Assembly: GCA_025451785.1 (NCBI GenBank)
Contig: JANWJV010000102.1
Span: 1 to 48,188 of the forward strand
Length of the DNA stretch: 48,188 nt
Origin: Bacteroidia bacterium
Lineage (GTDB): Bacteria > Bacteroidota > Bacteroidia > JANWJV01
Direction: 5' to 3'
This document shows, one piece after another, positions 1 through 7,621 of the stretch (position 1 is its first letter; each line of letters begins with the position of its first letter). The position numbers were made by a program, and so were the translations under genes. A model generated the notes under the pieces. The model saw nothing but the letters and a program-made list of their open reading frames with translations, did no database searches and was not told the origin of the DNA.

Positions 1-314
1 CATTGCGATGCTTTATGGTCAGGGGTATAGCAGCAGGCTGTCCATGTGCCTTTCTTCGACCAGCTATGCGCGTTGCAGTCTTTTTGATCGGGTTTGTTCT
101 CGTCCACGTCCTTGCAATGGGTTTGCGCTACATAGGTGAGCGACTTGCTCAATGGAATGGAGGGCAGGTTCTTCGTTTTCCTGTACGCCATTATCATGTT
201 GTACAGCTTCAGCTCTTCGGCCGATACTTTGGCTTCGATCTTTTTAGGGCCCTGCATACCCAGGAAAAGGAAGCCAAGGGTAGAGATCAGGAAAATGTTC
301 TTCAGCATGGTCAT
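1..314 (-). CDS. CAP-domain (SCP/PR-1-like) secreted protein, 3' part missing
   Basis: Reading the minus strand from the ATG at 314 gives an open frame that runs off the left edge, about 104 codons. A hydrophobic N-terminus (MTMLKNIFLISTLGFLFLG) looks like a signal peptide. The following sequence has CAP-family features: an N-terminal helix with YNMIMAYRKTKNLPSIPL, then LTYVAQTHCKDV, then the histidine segment NAHSWSKKGTWTACCYTP. CAP proteins are usually secreted and of varied function, so no specific activity is inferred. A second in-frame ATG lies at 308. It is the last visible gene of the gldF-gldG-SRPBCC minus-strand run. The family call is good; function is unknown. Confidence 0.8.
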   Translation of the reverse strand, partial: MTMLKNIFLISTLGFLFLGMQGPKKIEAKVSAEELKLYNMIMAYRKTKNLPSIPLSKSLTYVAQTHCKDVDENKPDQKDCNAHSWSKKGTWTACCYTPDHKASQ

Positions 315-326
315 TATATTTATGAT

Positions 327-362
327 CACAAACGCACCAACGAACTAACGAACGAACGCACT
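327..362. repeat. 8-base-period tandem repeat (AACG family)
   Basis: Four consecutive 8-base units, CACAAACG, CACCAACG, AACTAACG and AACGAACG, are followed by CACT. The array lies between the CAP gene start and the stop codon of the SRPBCC gene (365-367). The same family appears at 7594-7617, 28917-28988 and 41863-41897. Function is unknown. Confidence 0.75.
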
Positions 363-364
363 GT

Positions 365-1297
365 TTATTGTTCAGAGTTCTTCTTAATGTGCTGAAGCAC
401 CCGCTCGTGAATTTTGTGCACGATCATGTCGCTCCATATCTTCCAGTAAAATTCAGGCCGTATATCGTGCCTGTACCAGGTGGTGCCTTCTAAGAGGGTA
501 TGTCCGTTGGGAAGCGCGGTGAGTTTGAATTGCCCCTGTTGCGAGACAAAGAAATCGTGCAAATGCGGCGCGTCGATGTTCCAGAAGCTGAGCTCCTTCA
601 TGGGTGCCGGTTGTTGTTCCACGTCGAACTTTAGCAACTTAAGTTCATCCCATACAGTGATAGGCTCCACAAAGCTGCCGGTGCTGAAATTGCAATGGCG
701 TACCGCTCCAACACCACTGCCTTCAATAGTGGCGTCAGTAGGATAGGCGATGCCGGTCTGGAAAATAAAGTCTGTAGGTTCCTCCAGCTTGGGGAAGGCG
801 ATCACGTTCTTCCAAATAGCCTCAGGTGAAGCGTTTATCTCGATGGAGGTGGTCACTTCACTGAGAGAAGGCCCGATGTTCTTTTCCACGAATGAGGTGG
901 CAGGAAAGCTCAATATGACCAGGATAATGGCCATTGGACCGCTGCCTGGTTTTTTCTTAACAATTTGGTAGCCGATCGAGCTTCCCAGCAGGGCGATAAC
1001 CAGGGCGATCGGAGAGGCCATGATGATACAGATGATGCCTTCGATGGCGAAGGCAATAAGAACAATGGCATAGATACCTAAGGAGATAAAGCCTGTGATC
1101 CATGCGTCCCGCCAGGTTATCTCCGTTCCGATACCGTAAATGATGGCCGATGCCATCCCCATCAGGAATGGGATGATGAAGAAAAGCGCCACGCCGTATT
1201 GCGCAAAGCCATAAATACCGAGCGTTGTCAATACCGCGGCGATCACTGCTGTGATCAAACCCGCGATCCACCTTCTTGTTATGGGATTATCTGGCAT
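365..1297 (-). CDS. Membrane protein with C-terminal SRPBCC (START-like) domain
   Basis: 310 residues if started at the ATG at 1297. A longer frame to 1435 would overlap gldG by about 100 bases and its extra residues are not family-like, so I reject it. Residues about 9-140 hold several hydrophobic segments (for example LITAVIAAVLTTLGIYGFAQ and AIVLIAFAIEGIICIIMASP). From about 150 a START-like domain begins (EVTTSIEINASPEAIWKNV) and continues to a typical end (LLEGTTWYRHDIRPEFYWKI). SRPBCC domains bind hydrophobic ligands; the ligand here is unknown. It follows gldG and is probably co-transcribed with gldFG. Confidence 0.7.
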   Translation of the reverse strand: MPDNPITRRWIAGLITAVIAAVLTTLGIYGFAQYGVALFFIIPFLMGMASAIIYGIGTEITWRDAWITGFISLGIYAIVLIAFAIEGIICIIMASPIALVIALLGSSIGYQIVKKKPGSGPMAIILVILSFPATSFVEKNIGPSLSEVTTSIEINASPEAIWKNVIAFPKLEEPTDFIFQTGIAYPTDATIEGSGVGAVRHCNFSTGSFVEPITVWDELKLLKFDVEQQPAPMKELSFWNIDAPHLHDFFVSQQGQFKLTALPNGHTLLEGTTWYRHDIRPEFYWKIWSDMIVHKIHERVLQHIKKNSEQ

Positions 1298-1303
1298 TAT
1301 TTT

Positions 1304-1338
1304 TTTGCCTGTTTGCCAATTTGTCCTTTGCCCATTTA
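1304..1338. repeat. 7-base-period tandem repeat between gldG and SRPBCC gene
   Basis: Units on the plus strand are TTTGCCT, GTTTGCC, AATTTGT, CCTTTGC and CCATTTA. They belong to the same family as the hairpin at 9437-9492. The gldG stop codon (TAA, minus strand, 1338-1336) is part of the last unit. On the minus strand the array also encodes a 12-codon mini-ORF described under findings. Confidence 0.7.
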
Positions 1339-3033
1339 GACTCCGGAACCATACTTCTTCCGGCGGTAATAAAACTGCATCAAACCAAATAAAAGAACCA
1401 CCCCAGCCGGCAGCGCCGTATTCATTAACATCCATTTATTCTTTTCATGTGCCAGCTTCTTGCGGTCGAGCACACGCAGCGACAGTTCGCGCGAACGTAC
1501 CGAGATCAATCCGCTGTCGTCGCAGAGGTAGTTCATGCAATTGAGGATGAAATTCTTGTTGCCGTACATCTGCCGTGAATACATATCGTAGCCAAGCGGG
1601 TAAGGCATGCCCGTGCTGGCCTGTATTTCGTTGCGGATAATGTCGCCATCGCTCACTACGATCATCCGGTTAGGGCCACTATTTTCTTTAAAGCCTATTT
1701 CCTTGCTCTCTGTCATTGCGGAATTCAAACGGTTCTTGAAGAGCGATTCGAAAGTGCCTTCCAGCAAAACGGCCGTTATGCGGTTGGGATCATCGAACCT
1801 GCGCTCGTCCACTTTCATGTTCACCATGGCCAGGGCAATGCGAACAGGAGTGTTGATGGCCTTGCTGTAACGGGAAGTATTGAGGAGCACGGTTTTTTTA
1901 ATGTTCTTTGTTCCTACGGTGTCAAGCGTGCTGGCGAACTCCAGCTTTATCATGTCAAGGTTCTTGCTCACAGGATGTTTAGGGCTCGGTGCCACCACGG
2001 GGAAGAACAACCAGGGCGACATCTCAAACCTGGGCTGCTGTCCGGCGAAAGCTTTGTTCACTGGTATGTATGCGCTCTGAACGTCGAGGCAAAGGTTATT
2101 GTTCAGGCGAACGCCGTACTTATATAATTGATCGTCGAGGTTCAGCTGCCCGTTCAATCCCAGGGTAAAGCCCATTAATTTAAGACTATCCGTATTCGTG
2201 TTTACAGGATCGATGAGCCAGAGCACGCGGCCGCCTTTCATAATAAATTGGTCGAGGATGAACTTGTCTCTTTCGCTGAAGGCCGAGTCGGGCTTGGCAA
2301 CGATCACGGCGCGGAAACCTTCGAGGCTGTGGATCTGCTCCAGCATGGGCACTCGTTTCACATCGTAGTATTCGCCAAGGGCCTGGCTGATGTCGGCCAC
2401 TTCAAGGCTGTCAAGCTCATAATGTCCTTCGGTAAAGGCCACCTGGGGCTTGCGCAGGCTTTGCAGCTTGCGTATGGAATTGCTGATCTCATACTCAAGT
2501 CCCTGTACCGAGTTGTTCAACTGATCGGCCGCCGACGCCATCATGTTCGTCTTGAGCAACTGCATGGGCACTTCCCTGGTCTTATAAGTGATAAGCGCGC
2601 CGGGGAAAATGATCTGCTGCGAAGTGCCGCTCTCTTCTTTTACTTCAAGATTGGTGGCCTGCAGACCATGGTCGTTCAGTTGCTTGTAAATGTCCTTGCG
2701 TGTTTTTTGGTCTTCACTGGCCGAAGGATTGATGAACTCGTATTCGATATTATCACCTGCATAAGCGCGGAACTCGTCGAGCATCTCCTTTGTTTCAGAA
2801 GCCAGGCGCTTAAAGCCCGCCGGAAATTCCCCTTCGAGGTATACCTTGAAATACACCACATCGTCGAGGTCTTTCAGCATGGTACGCGTAGCTTCCGAAA
2901 GGGTATAACGTTTTTCAGAAGTAAGGTCGAAGCGGTGGAAGAAGAAGGAGCCCAGGTAATTGAGCAAAAGGATCAGTACCATGCTCAGGCCGAGCTGGGT
3001 AAGATCTCTCTTTCTGTTATTGCCCTTTACCAT
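1336..3033 (-). CDS. gldG: GldG, gliding-motility ABC transporter component
   Basis: 565 residues from the ATG at 3033. A frame extending to 3063 would overlap gldF by 37 bases; the 3033 ATG overlaps the gldF stop by seven bases (ATGGTAA), a typical coupling arrangement. The protein has an N-terminal membrane segment (about 13-33, SMVLILLLNYLGSFFFHRF). A large extracytoplasmic region of the GldG/ABC_transp_aux type follows (ANSP-like segment MKGGRVLWLIDPVN; late DGDIIRNE). A C-terminal membrane segment ends in basic residues (FGLMQFYYRRKKYGSGV). GldG works with GldA and GldF in the Gld ABC transporter, needed for gliding in Flavobacterium. gldA is about 16 kb away in this window. Confidence 0.93.
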   Translation of the reverse strand: MVKGNNRKRDLTQLGLSMVLILLLNYLGSFFFHRFDLTSEKRYTLSEATRTMLKDLDDVVYFKVYLEGEFPAGFKRLASETKEMLDEFRAYAGDNIEYEFINPSASEDQKTRKDIYKQLNDHGLQATNLEVKEESGTSQQIIFPGALITYKTREVPMQLLKTNMMASAADQLNNSVQGLEYEISNSIRKLQSLRKPQVAFTEGHYELDSLEVADISQALGEYYDVKRVPMLEQIHSLEGFRAVIVAKPDSAFSERDKFILDQFIMKGGRVLWLIDPVNTNTDSLKLMGFTLGLNGQLNLDDQLYKYGVRLNNNLCLDVQSAYIPVNKAFAGQQPRFEMSPWLFFPVVAPSPKHPVSKNLDMIKLEFASTLDTVGTKNIKKTVLLNTSRYSKAINTPVRIALAMVNMKVDERRFDDPNRITAVLLEGTFESLFKNRLNSAMTESKEIGFKENSGPNRMIVVSDGDIIRNEIQASTGMPYPLGYDMYSRQMYGNKNFILNCMNYLCDDSGLISVRSRELSLRVLDRKKLAHEKNKWMLMNTALPAGVVLLFGLMQFYYRRKKYGSGV

Positions 3034-3758
3034 TTCCTGCTCTCTAAAACCGTTCTTGTGCAAAGAATAAATATCGCGATGACGCTAATAAAATAAAGCG
3101 CATCGCGCGTATCGATCACTCCTCGGCTCATACTCTGGTAATGGTCCATAATGCCCATTCCCAAAATGATATTATCCACCTTGCCGAAAAGTTCAAAAGA
3201 ACTAAGGGCGTCAAAGCCATAACACACAAAAGCACAGAGACAAACGGCGAGGATGAAAGAAACGATCTGGTTATCGGTGATAGAGGAAGCGAAGATGCCG
3301 ATGGCCACGTAGGCGCCTCCGAGGAAGAGCAATCCTACATACGATCCCCACATGCCGCCGGTATCGATATTGCCGGGAGGGTTTCCCAGCTTATGCACCG
3401 AATAATAATAGAGCAGGGTAGGGATGAGAGAGAACACTACGAGGATCATTCCCGCGAAATACTTGGCAAGGATGATCTGCAGGTCGCTCAAAGGACGGGT
3501 AAGAAGCAGTTCAATGGTGCCGCTTTTCTTCTCATCGGCAAAGGAGCGCATGGTAATGGCCGGGATCAGGAAGAGGAACACCCAGGGAGCGATGATGAAG
3601 AGGGGGTCGATGCTGGCGAACTCGTTATCAAGGATGTTGGAGCCGGAGTGGAATACCCAAAGGAACAAGCCCATAAAAAGTAAGAAGACGGTAATGACTA
3701 TATAGCCGATGAGGGAGCTTAAGAAGCTGTTTATTTCCTTACGGAGCAGGGTGAGCAT
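3027..3758 (-). CDS. gldF: GldF, gliding-motility ABC transporter permease
   Basis: 243 residues from the ATG at 3758. The frame is open to 3803, but the first 15 codons there add MDGKATKN-type sequence not expected in GldF and would run into the divergent lysC promoter. MLTLLRKEINSFLSSLIGYI is a typical GldF start. Six or so hydrophobic helices follow, with the ABC-2 permease hallmark EKKSGTIELLLTRPLSD near residues 76-92. It forms the membrane channel of the GldA-GldF-GldG transporter. It is divergent from lysC and its stop overlaps the start of gldG. Confidence 0.93.
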   Translation of the reverse strand: MLTLLRKEINSFLSSLIGYIVITVFLLFMGLFLWVFHSGSNILDNEFASIDPLFIIAPWVFLFLIPAITMRSFADEKKSGTIELLLTRPLSDLQIILAKYFAGMILVVFSLIPTLLYYYSVHKLGNPPGNIDTGGMWGSYVGLLFLGGAYVAIGIFASSITDNQIVSFILAVCLCAFVCYGFDALSSFELFGKVDNIILGMGIMDHYQSMSRGVIDTRDALYFISVIAIFILCTRTVLESRKW

Positions 3759-3787
3759 TGGCGCGAATTTACGAATAGTATTTTTAG

Positions 3788-3795
3788 TAGCTTTG
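3788..3795 (+). promoter_or_regulatory. Putative Bacteroidota -7 box of lysC-lysA
   Basis: TAGCTTTG matches the phylum consensus TAnnTTTG. It lies 19 bases before the lysC ATG (3815) in the 56-base divergent gap to gldF. A clear -33 TTTG is not visible (TTTA at 3768-3771 is the nearest). Confidence 0.45.
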
Positions 3796-3814
3796 CCATC
3801 CACTTCAATTGCAA

Positions 3815-5131
3815 ATGAAAGTTTTAAAGTTTGGAGGCACCTCTGTAGGCTCCGCCGAAAGGATGAAAAAGCTCGTTAGCCTGGTACAGGACGATGAGCC
3901 TAAGATCGTTGTTCTTTCCGCCATGAGCGGTACTACCAATGCCCTGTTGGAGATCGCCAATGCCCTCTATGAAAAGGATAACGGCAAGGCCAAACTTTTA
4001 TGCGATGCCCTGGAGCTGAAATACCAGGAAGTGATCAAGGAATTGTATGCTAAGAAGCCAGCACTTGAAAAGGCGGGCGGACTTATCCGCGACCATTTTG
4101 AGCACATTCGCTCCTTTACTTTAGATATGTTCACGGCCAACGAAGAGAAGGCCATACTGGCGCAAGGCGAATTGCTTAGCACTGCCATGTTCCATTATTA
4201 CCTCGAAGAGATCGGGATCCCTTCGGTATTACTGCCCGCTCTTAACTTCATGCGCATCGACGAGAACGAGGAGCCTGATATGAACTATATTGAGAGCAAC
4301 CTCAAGGACGAGCTCGATAAATACAAAGGGCAAAAACTGTTCATCACGCAGGGCTATATCTGCCGCAATGCCTTTGGTGAAGTGGATAATTTGAAAAGAG
4401 GTGGCAGCGACTATACCGCCACCCTTGTTGGCGCGGCACTTACTTCGGAAGAAGTTCAGATCTGGACCGACATCGACGGCATGCACAACAACGATCCGCG
4501 CATAGTGAACAAAACTGTGCCGGTGACAGAGCTTTCCTATGATGAAGCGGCCGAGCTTGCTTATTTCGGCGCCAAAATATTGCACCCCACCTGTGTGCTG
4601 CCCGCGCAGAAGAGAAGGGTACCCGTACGTCTCCTCAACACCATGGAGCCCCTGGCCCAGGGTACACTGATCTCCGACAGGAACTTCACCGACCGTATTA
4701 CCGCTGTAGCGGCTAAAGACGGAATTACGGCTATTAAGATAAAGTCGACCCGAATGCTGCTGGCGCACGGCTTCCTGCGCTCGGTGTTCGAAGTATTCGA
4801 GCGTTACAAAACGCCCATCGATATGATCACCACCTCTGAGGTGGCTGTATCACTTACCATCGATAACCCGAAGTTTTTGGATCCCATCATAGCCGAGCTC
4901 GTTCAGTTTGGTACCGTGGAAGTGGACCGCGACCAAACGATCATTTGTATCGTAGGAAGTTTTACCGCGGAGAAACAAGGCTTCGCGTTGAAGATATTTG
5001 AATCGCTGAAAGGCATTTCGCTGCGCATGATCTCCTATGGCGGCAGTGAGAATAACGTGTCGGTACTGGTGAATACGGCCAGTAAGAAAGAAGCTTTAAT
5101 GGCACTGAACAAAGGTTTATTCAATCTGTAA
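3815..5131 (+). CDS. lysC: Aspartate kinase
   Basis: 438 residues from the ATG at 3815; the TTG six bases upstream is less likely. Aspartokinase phosphorylates aspartate as the first step towards lysine, threonine, methionine and diaminopimelate. Visible motifs are the N-terminal KFGGTSVGSAE, SAMSGTTNALL, the ATP/aspartate-binding RGGSDYTATLVGAAL and WTDIDGMHNNDPRIV. Two C-terminal ACT regions follow (SEVAVSLTID; ISYGGSENNVSVLV), consistent with feedback control by an amino acid. The stop overlaps the lysA start by one base (TAATG), so the two lysine/DAP genes are probably translationally coupled. It is a stand-alone single-domain-type kinase without homoserine dehydrogenase. Confidence 0.95.
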   Translation: MKVLKFGGTSVGSAERMKKLVSLVQDDEPKIVVLSAMSGTTNALLEIANALYEKDNGKAKLLCDALELKYQEVIKELYAKKPALEKAGGLIRDHFEHIRSFTLDMFTANEEKAILAQGELLSTAMFHYYLEEIGIPSVLLPALNFMRIDENEEPDMNYIESNLKDELDKYKGQKLFITQGYICRNAFGEVDNLKRGGSDYTATLVGAALTSEEVQIWTDIDGMHNNDPRIVNKTVPVTELSYDEAAELAYFGAKILHPTCVLPAQKRRVPVRLLNTMEPLAQGTLISDRNFTDRITAVAAKDGITAIKIKSTRMLLAHGFLRSVFEVFERYKTPIDMITTSEVAVSLTIDNPKFLDPIIAELVQFGTVEVDRDQTIICIVGSFTAEKQGFALKIFESLKGISLRMISYGGSENNVSVLVNTASKKEALMALNKGLFNL

Positions 5132-6288
5132 TGTTCAACCCTGCCACTATACAAAAGCTCAATAAGCTCCCCACGCCCTTTTATTATTACGACCTGGGCC
5201 TGCTGGAGAAGACACTCGATTCGCTAAAGAAGGAGTCGGGCAAGTACGGCTATACGGTGCATTACGCGCTCAAGGCCAATTCCAATAACGAGATCGTTAC
5301 GGCCATCCGCAAAAAGGGCTTCGGTGCCGACTGTGTGAGCGGCAACGAGGTGAAGAGAGCCGTGGAATGCGGCTATGCTTCCGACCATATCGTGTTTGCC
5401 GGGGTAGGGAAGAGCGACGCGGAAATAAATTACGCCCTTGACCAGGATATCTTTTGTTTTAACTGTGAGAGCCTCCAGGAGATGGAGGTGATCAGCGGCC
5501 TGGCGGGAACACGCACGGCGCGCGTGGCACTTCGCATCAATCCCAACGTGAATGCCAACACGCATAAATACATCACCACCGGTTTAGAAGAGAACAAGTT
5601 CGGCATTAACCTTTGGGAGTTGGAAACGGTGATCGGCAGGATGAAGACATTGAAGAACATCCAGCTGATCGGCATCCATTTTCACATTGGCTCGCAGGTT
5701 ACGGACATGAACGCTTACAAAAGTCTTTGTACCCGTGTGAACGAAATACAGGAATGGTTTGTGAGCCATAAGATCCCGCTGGAACATATCAACGTTGGCG
5801 GAGGTTTGGGTTTGGATTATCATGAACCTGATAAGAACGCGATCCCTGACTTCGCTTCCTTCTTTAAGATATTCGCCGACTTCCTGGAAGTTCGTCCCGG
5901 ACAAAAGGTTCATTTTGAATTAGGCCGTGCCTTGGTAGGCCAGTGCGGAAGTTTGATCTCGAAAGTGCTGTATGTGAAGAAGGGAATAAGTACCAGCTTC
6001 GTGATCCTTGATGCAGGAATGACCGAGCTTATTCGCCCTGCCTTATACCAGAGCTACCACAAAATAGAGAACCTTAGTCAAATCAACAATCAACGATCAA
6101 CGATCAACAATCGGTATGATGTAGTCGGCCCCATCTGCGAAAGCTCCGATTGTTTTGGCAAGGCCATGATGCTTCCCGAGACCCACCGCGGCGACCTGAT
6201 CGCTATTCGAACTGCAGGTGCTTATGGTGAAGTGATGGCATCGCAATATAATCTTCGTGATAAGGTAAAGGCAATTTACAGCAATTGA
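5131..6288 (+). CDS. lysA: Diaminopimelate decarboxylase with translated 7-base repeat
   Basis: 385 residues. LysA is a PLP enzyme that decarboxylates meso-diaminopimelate to lysine. Motifs are HYALKANSNN (PLP lysine Lys48), GADCVSGNEV, HFHIGSQV, NVGGGLGLDYHEPD, ELGRALVGQCG and the C-terminal active-site segment VGPICESSDCFGK. It overlaps lysC by one base. Oddly, bases 6081-6112 are a tandem 7-base array (AATCAAC-type). It is translated as QINNQRSTINN, about residues 317-328, just before the strand leading into YDVVGPICESSD. The position suggests a tolerated loop insertion; all recognised catalytic motifs are intact. Confidence 0.94.
   Translation: MFNPATIQKLNKLPTPFYYYDLGLLEKTLDSLKKESGKYGYTVHYALKANSNNEIVTAIRKKGFGADCVSGNEVKRAVECGYASDHIVFAGVGKSDAEINYALDQDIFCFNCESLQEMEVISGLAGTRTARVALRINPNVNANTHKYITTGLEENKFGINLWELETVIGRMKTLKNIQLIGIHFHIGSQVTDMNAYKSLCTRVNEIQEWFVSHKIPLEHINVGGGLGLDYHEPDKNAIPDFASFFKIFADFLEVRPGQKVHFELGRALVGQCGSLISKVLYVKKGISTSFVILDAGMTELIRPALYQSYHKIENLSQINNQRSTINNRYDVVGPICESSDCFGKAMMLPETHRGDLIAIRTAGAYGEVMASQYNLRDKVKAIYSN
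6081..6112. repeat. 7-base-period repeat (AATCAAC family) inside lysA
   Basis: Units are AATCAAC, AATCAAC, GATCAAC, GATCAAC and a partial AATCGG. The same family, in either orientation, occurs inside msrA (10032-10073) and inside the gene at 37321 (38109-38150). Confidence 0.8.
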
Positions 6289-6295
6289 TCTATGC

Positions 6296-6817
6296 ATGAA
6301 GCGTCTCCTGCTCATCTGCCTGCTGCCTACTGCCTACTGCTTACTTAATATTGCTTCTGCCCAAGGAACCAAAGAGCGCAAAATAACCCACTACACTTAT
6401 TTCGAGCTCGGCGGCACCGGCGGTGTGGGCTCCTTTAATTACGAGCGCATCTTCGCTTACCGCGAAAAGACCCGTTTCAGCTGGAGGCTGGGGCTCTGCG
6501 GATTGCCGATCGATAAGAACAATGGTGTTTCCATTATTTTCCCCGCGGCTGTGAACGCCATCAGCGGAAAAGGAAAGCATTTATTGGAAACTGGTATTGG
6601 GATGGGAACTACCGTAACTACGAAGGGTGCATTCTTCTCACTTATTACGCCCATCATCGGTTATCGATACGAGAACTTTCCCAAACGTTTGTTCTTCAGA
6701 GTTACGTATACCCCCCTGGTCTCCCTTTGGTACGCTCCTCAATACCAGCACTGGGCCGGGATCAGTATAGGCTGGAGGTTAAAAGGTTTGAACGAATGCG
6801 GAAGTTGTTTGAAATGA
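6296..6817 (+). CDS. Small exported protein, probable outer-membrane beta-barrel
   Basis: 173 residues with a signal peptide (MKRLLLICLLPTAYCLLNIASAQ). The mature part has alternating, aromatic-rich strands (ELGGTGGVGSFNYERIF, TRFSWRLGLCGLP, ETGIGMGTT, IIGYRYENF, RVTYTPLVSLWYAP, GISIGWRLK), a pattern typical of small Bacteroidota outer-membrane barrels. No specific family is recognised. Residues of the signal peptide's hydrophobic core are encoded by a 7-base tandem repeat (6316-6346). It lies seven bases after lysA, and its stop overlaps the next gene's start (ATGA). Confidence 0.6.
   Translation: MKRLLLICLLPTAYCLLNIASAQGTKERKITHYTYFELGGTGGVGSFNYERIFAYREKTRFSWRLGLCGLPIDKNNGVSIIFPAAVNAISGKGKHLLETGIGMGTTVTTKGAFFSLITPIIGYRYENFPKRLFFRVTYTPLVSLWYAPQYQHWAGISIGWRLKGLNECGSCLK
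6316..6346. repeat. 7-base-period repeat (CTGCCTA family) in a signal peptide
   Basis: Units are CTGCCTG, CTGCCTA, CTGCCTA, CTGCTTA and a partial CTTA. The same family lies at the 3' end of gldA (19921-19941). Here it encodes the hydrophobic core of the signal peptide. Confidence 0.8.
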
Positions 6818-7578
6818 GAAAGACATTAACATATATCCTGTTTATTGCATTGCTGACCGGCAGCTGCCAGAAGCGGGAGCAGGACGATAATTTTCTTTCG
6901 GAAGATTTCGAAGGCATTACAAGCACCGATCAATTGTTTCCGGACGATGATTCGCGCTGGAGCTTTTATCAGCAAACCGAATCGGTAAATTCCATTTCGC
7001 TTGATACCACACACGAGCATGGCGGAGCTCAATGCCTTAAGATATACGCCAAGGCAAGCGGCGAGGGTGCTTCGAAGAGCGACCTGGCAAGGAACCATCT
7101 CTTTTTCAAAAAGGGGGAGACCGTTATCTTCTCCGCCTGGTATTATATTGAAACAACTGGAAGCCTTGATTACCTCTTCTTGTTCGACCTCGAAGAAAAC
7201 GCGGCGATAGGAGCAGGGCCCGGATTGCGTTTTGCTCTGGAAGGAAAGGAAGGCTGCCTGGTGGTAGAGCGTAAGAAAATGCTGCAGGGTACCCTGCGCC
7301 AGGACGAAAGCAGCAAGGTCGCCTTCCCCACGAACCAGTGGGTGAACCTGCAGATAGAGGTAAAACTGGAACAGAAAAAGAAAGGCTATATAAAGGTTTG
7401 GCAGGACAATGCCTTGCTCATCGAAGAATCAGATATTCAAACCATGCCGAAGGACCGCCTCTATTTTATCCAGGGAACAAAAGGTGTTTATGATAATGCG
7501 CAGGTTGGTATTACCGCGAACACACATGACAATGAGATGGTGCTTTATGTGGATGATATCCTATTGAAAAAGAAATAG
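6814..7578 (+). CDS. Lipoprotein with concanavalin A-like (polysaccharide-lyase-like) domain
   Basis: 254 residues from the ATG at 6814, which overlaps the previous stop (ATGA); other in-frame starts (6727, 6796) would extend into the upstream gene. A lipoprotein signal with lipobox LLTGSC puts Cys at about residue 17. The rest is beta-rich with features seen in jelly-roll lyases/lectins: GGAQCLKIYAKASGEG, IFSAWYYIETTG, NQWVNLQIEVKLEQKKKGYI followed by KVWQDNALLIEESD, and a final VDDILLKKK strand. This resembles the heparin-lyase/PL-type ConA-like fold, but no catalytic residues can be assigned. It may be a surface carbohydrate-binding lipoprotein. Moderate confidence on fold, low on function. 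Confidence 0.6.
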   Translation: MRKTLTYILFIALLTGSCQKREQDDNFLSEDFEGITSTDQLFPDDDSRWSFYQQTESVNSISLDTTHEHGGAQCLKIYAKASGEGASKSDLARNHLFFKKGETVIFSAWYYIETTGSLDYLFLFDLEENAAIGAGPGLRFALEGKEGCLVVERKKMLQGTLRQDESSKVAFPTNQWVNLQIEVKLEQKKKGYIKVWQDNALLIEESDIQTMPKDRLYFIQGTKGVYDNAQVGITANTHDNEMVLYVDDILLKKK

Positions 7579-7593
7579 TGCTTTGGTTTTTTT

Positions 7594-7617
7594 GCGTTGG
7601 TTCGTTCGTTAGCTTTG
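7594..7617. repeat. 8-base-period repeat overlapping a promoter-like box
   Basis: Units are GCGTTGGT, TCGTTCGT and TAGCTTTG, in the 43-base gap between the lipoprotein stop and the protease start. It is the reverse orientation of the family at 327-362. Confidence 0.55.
7610..7617 (+). promoter_or_regulatory. Putative -7 box of the aspartic protease gene
   Basis: TAGCTTTG matches TAnnTTTG and ends only four bases before the ATG at 7622, which would imply a leaderless or nearly leaderless mRNA. It coincides with the last unit of the 8-base repeat. Confidence 0.4.
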
Positions 7618-7621
7618 TGGT

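Noticed and set aside
3-395. Plus-strand open frame of about 130 codons
   Set aside because: It is the opposite-strand shadow of the CAP-domain gene, whose minus-strand translation has clear family motifs.
365-1435. Longer SRPBCC gene starting at 1435
   Set aside because: The extra 46 residues come from overlap with gldG and the heptamer array; the ATG at 1297 gives a normal membrane start.
2248-3096. Plus-strand open frame of 282 codons
   Set aside because: It lies fully opposite gldG/gldF, which carry recognisable family features; the plus frame shows none.
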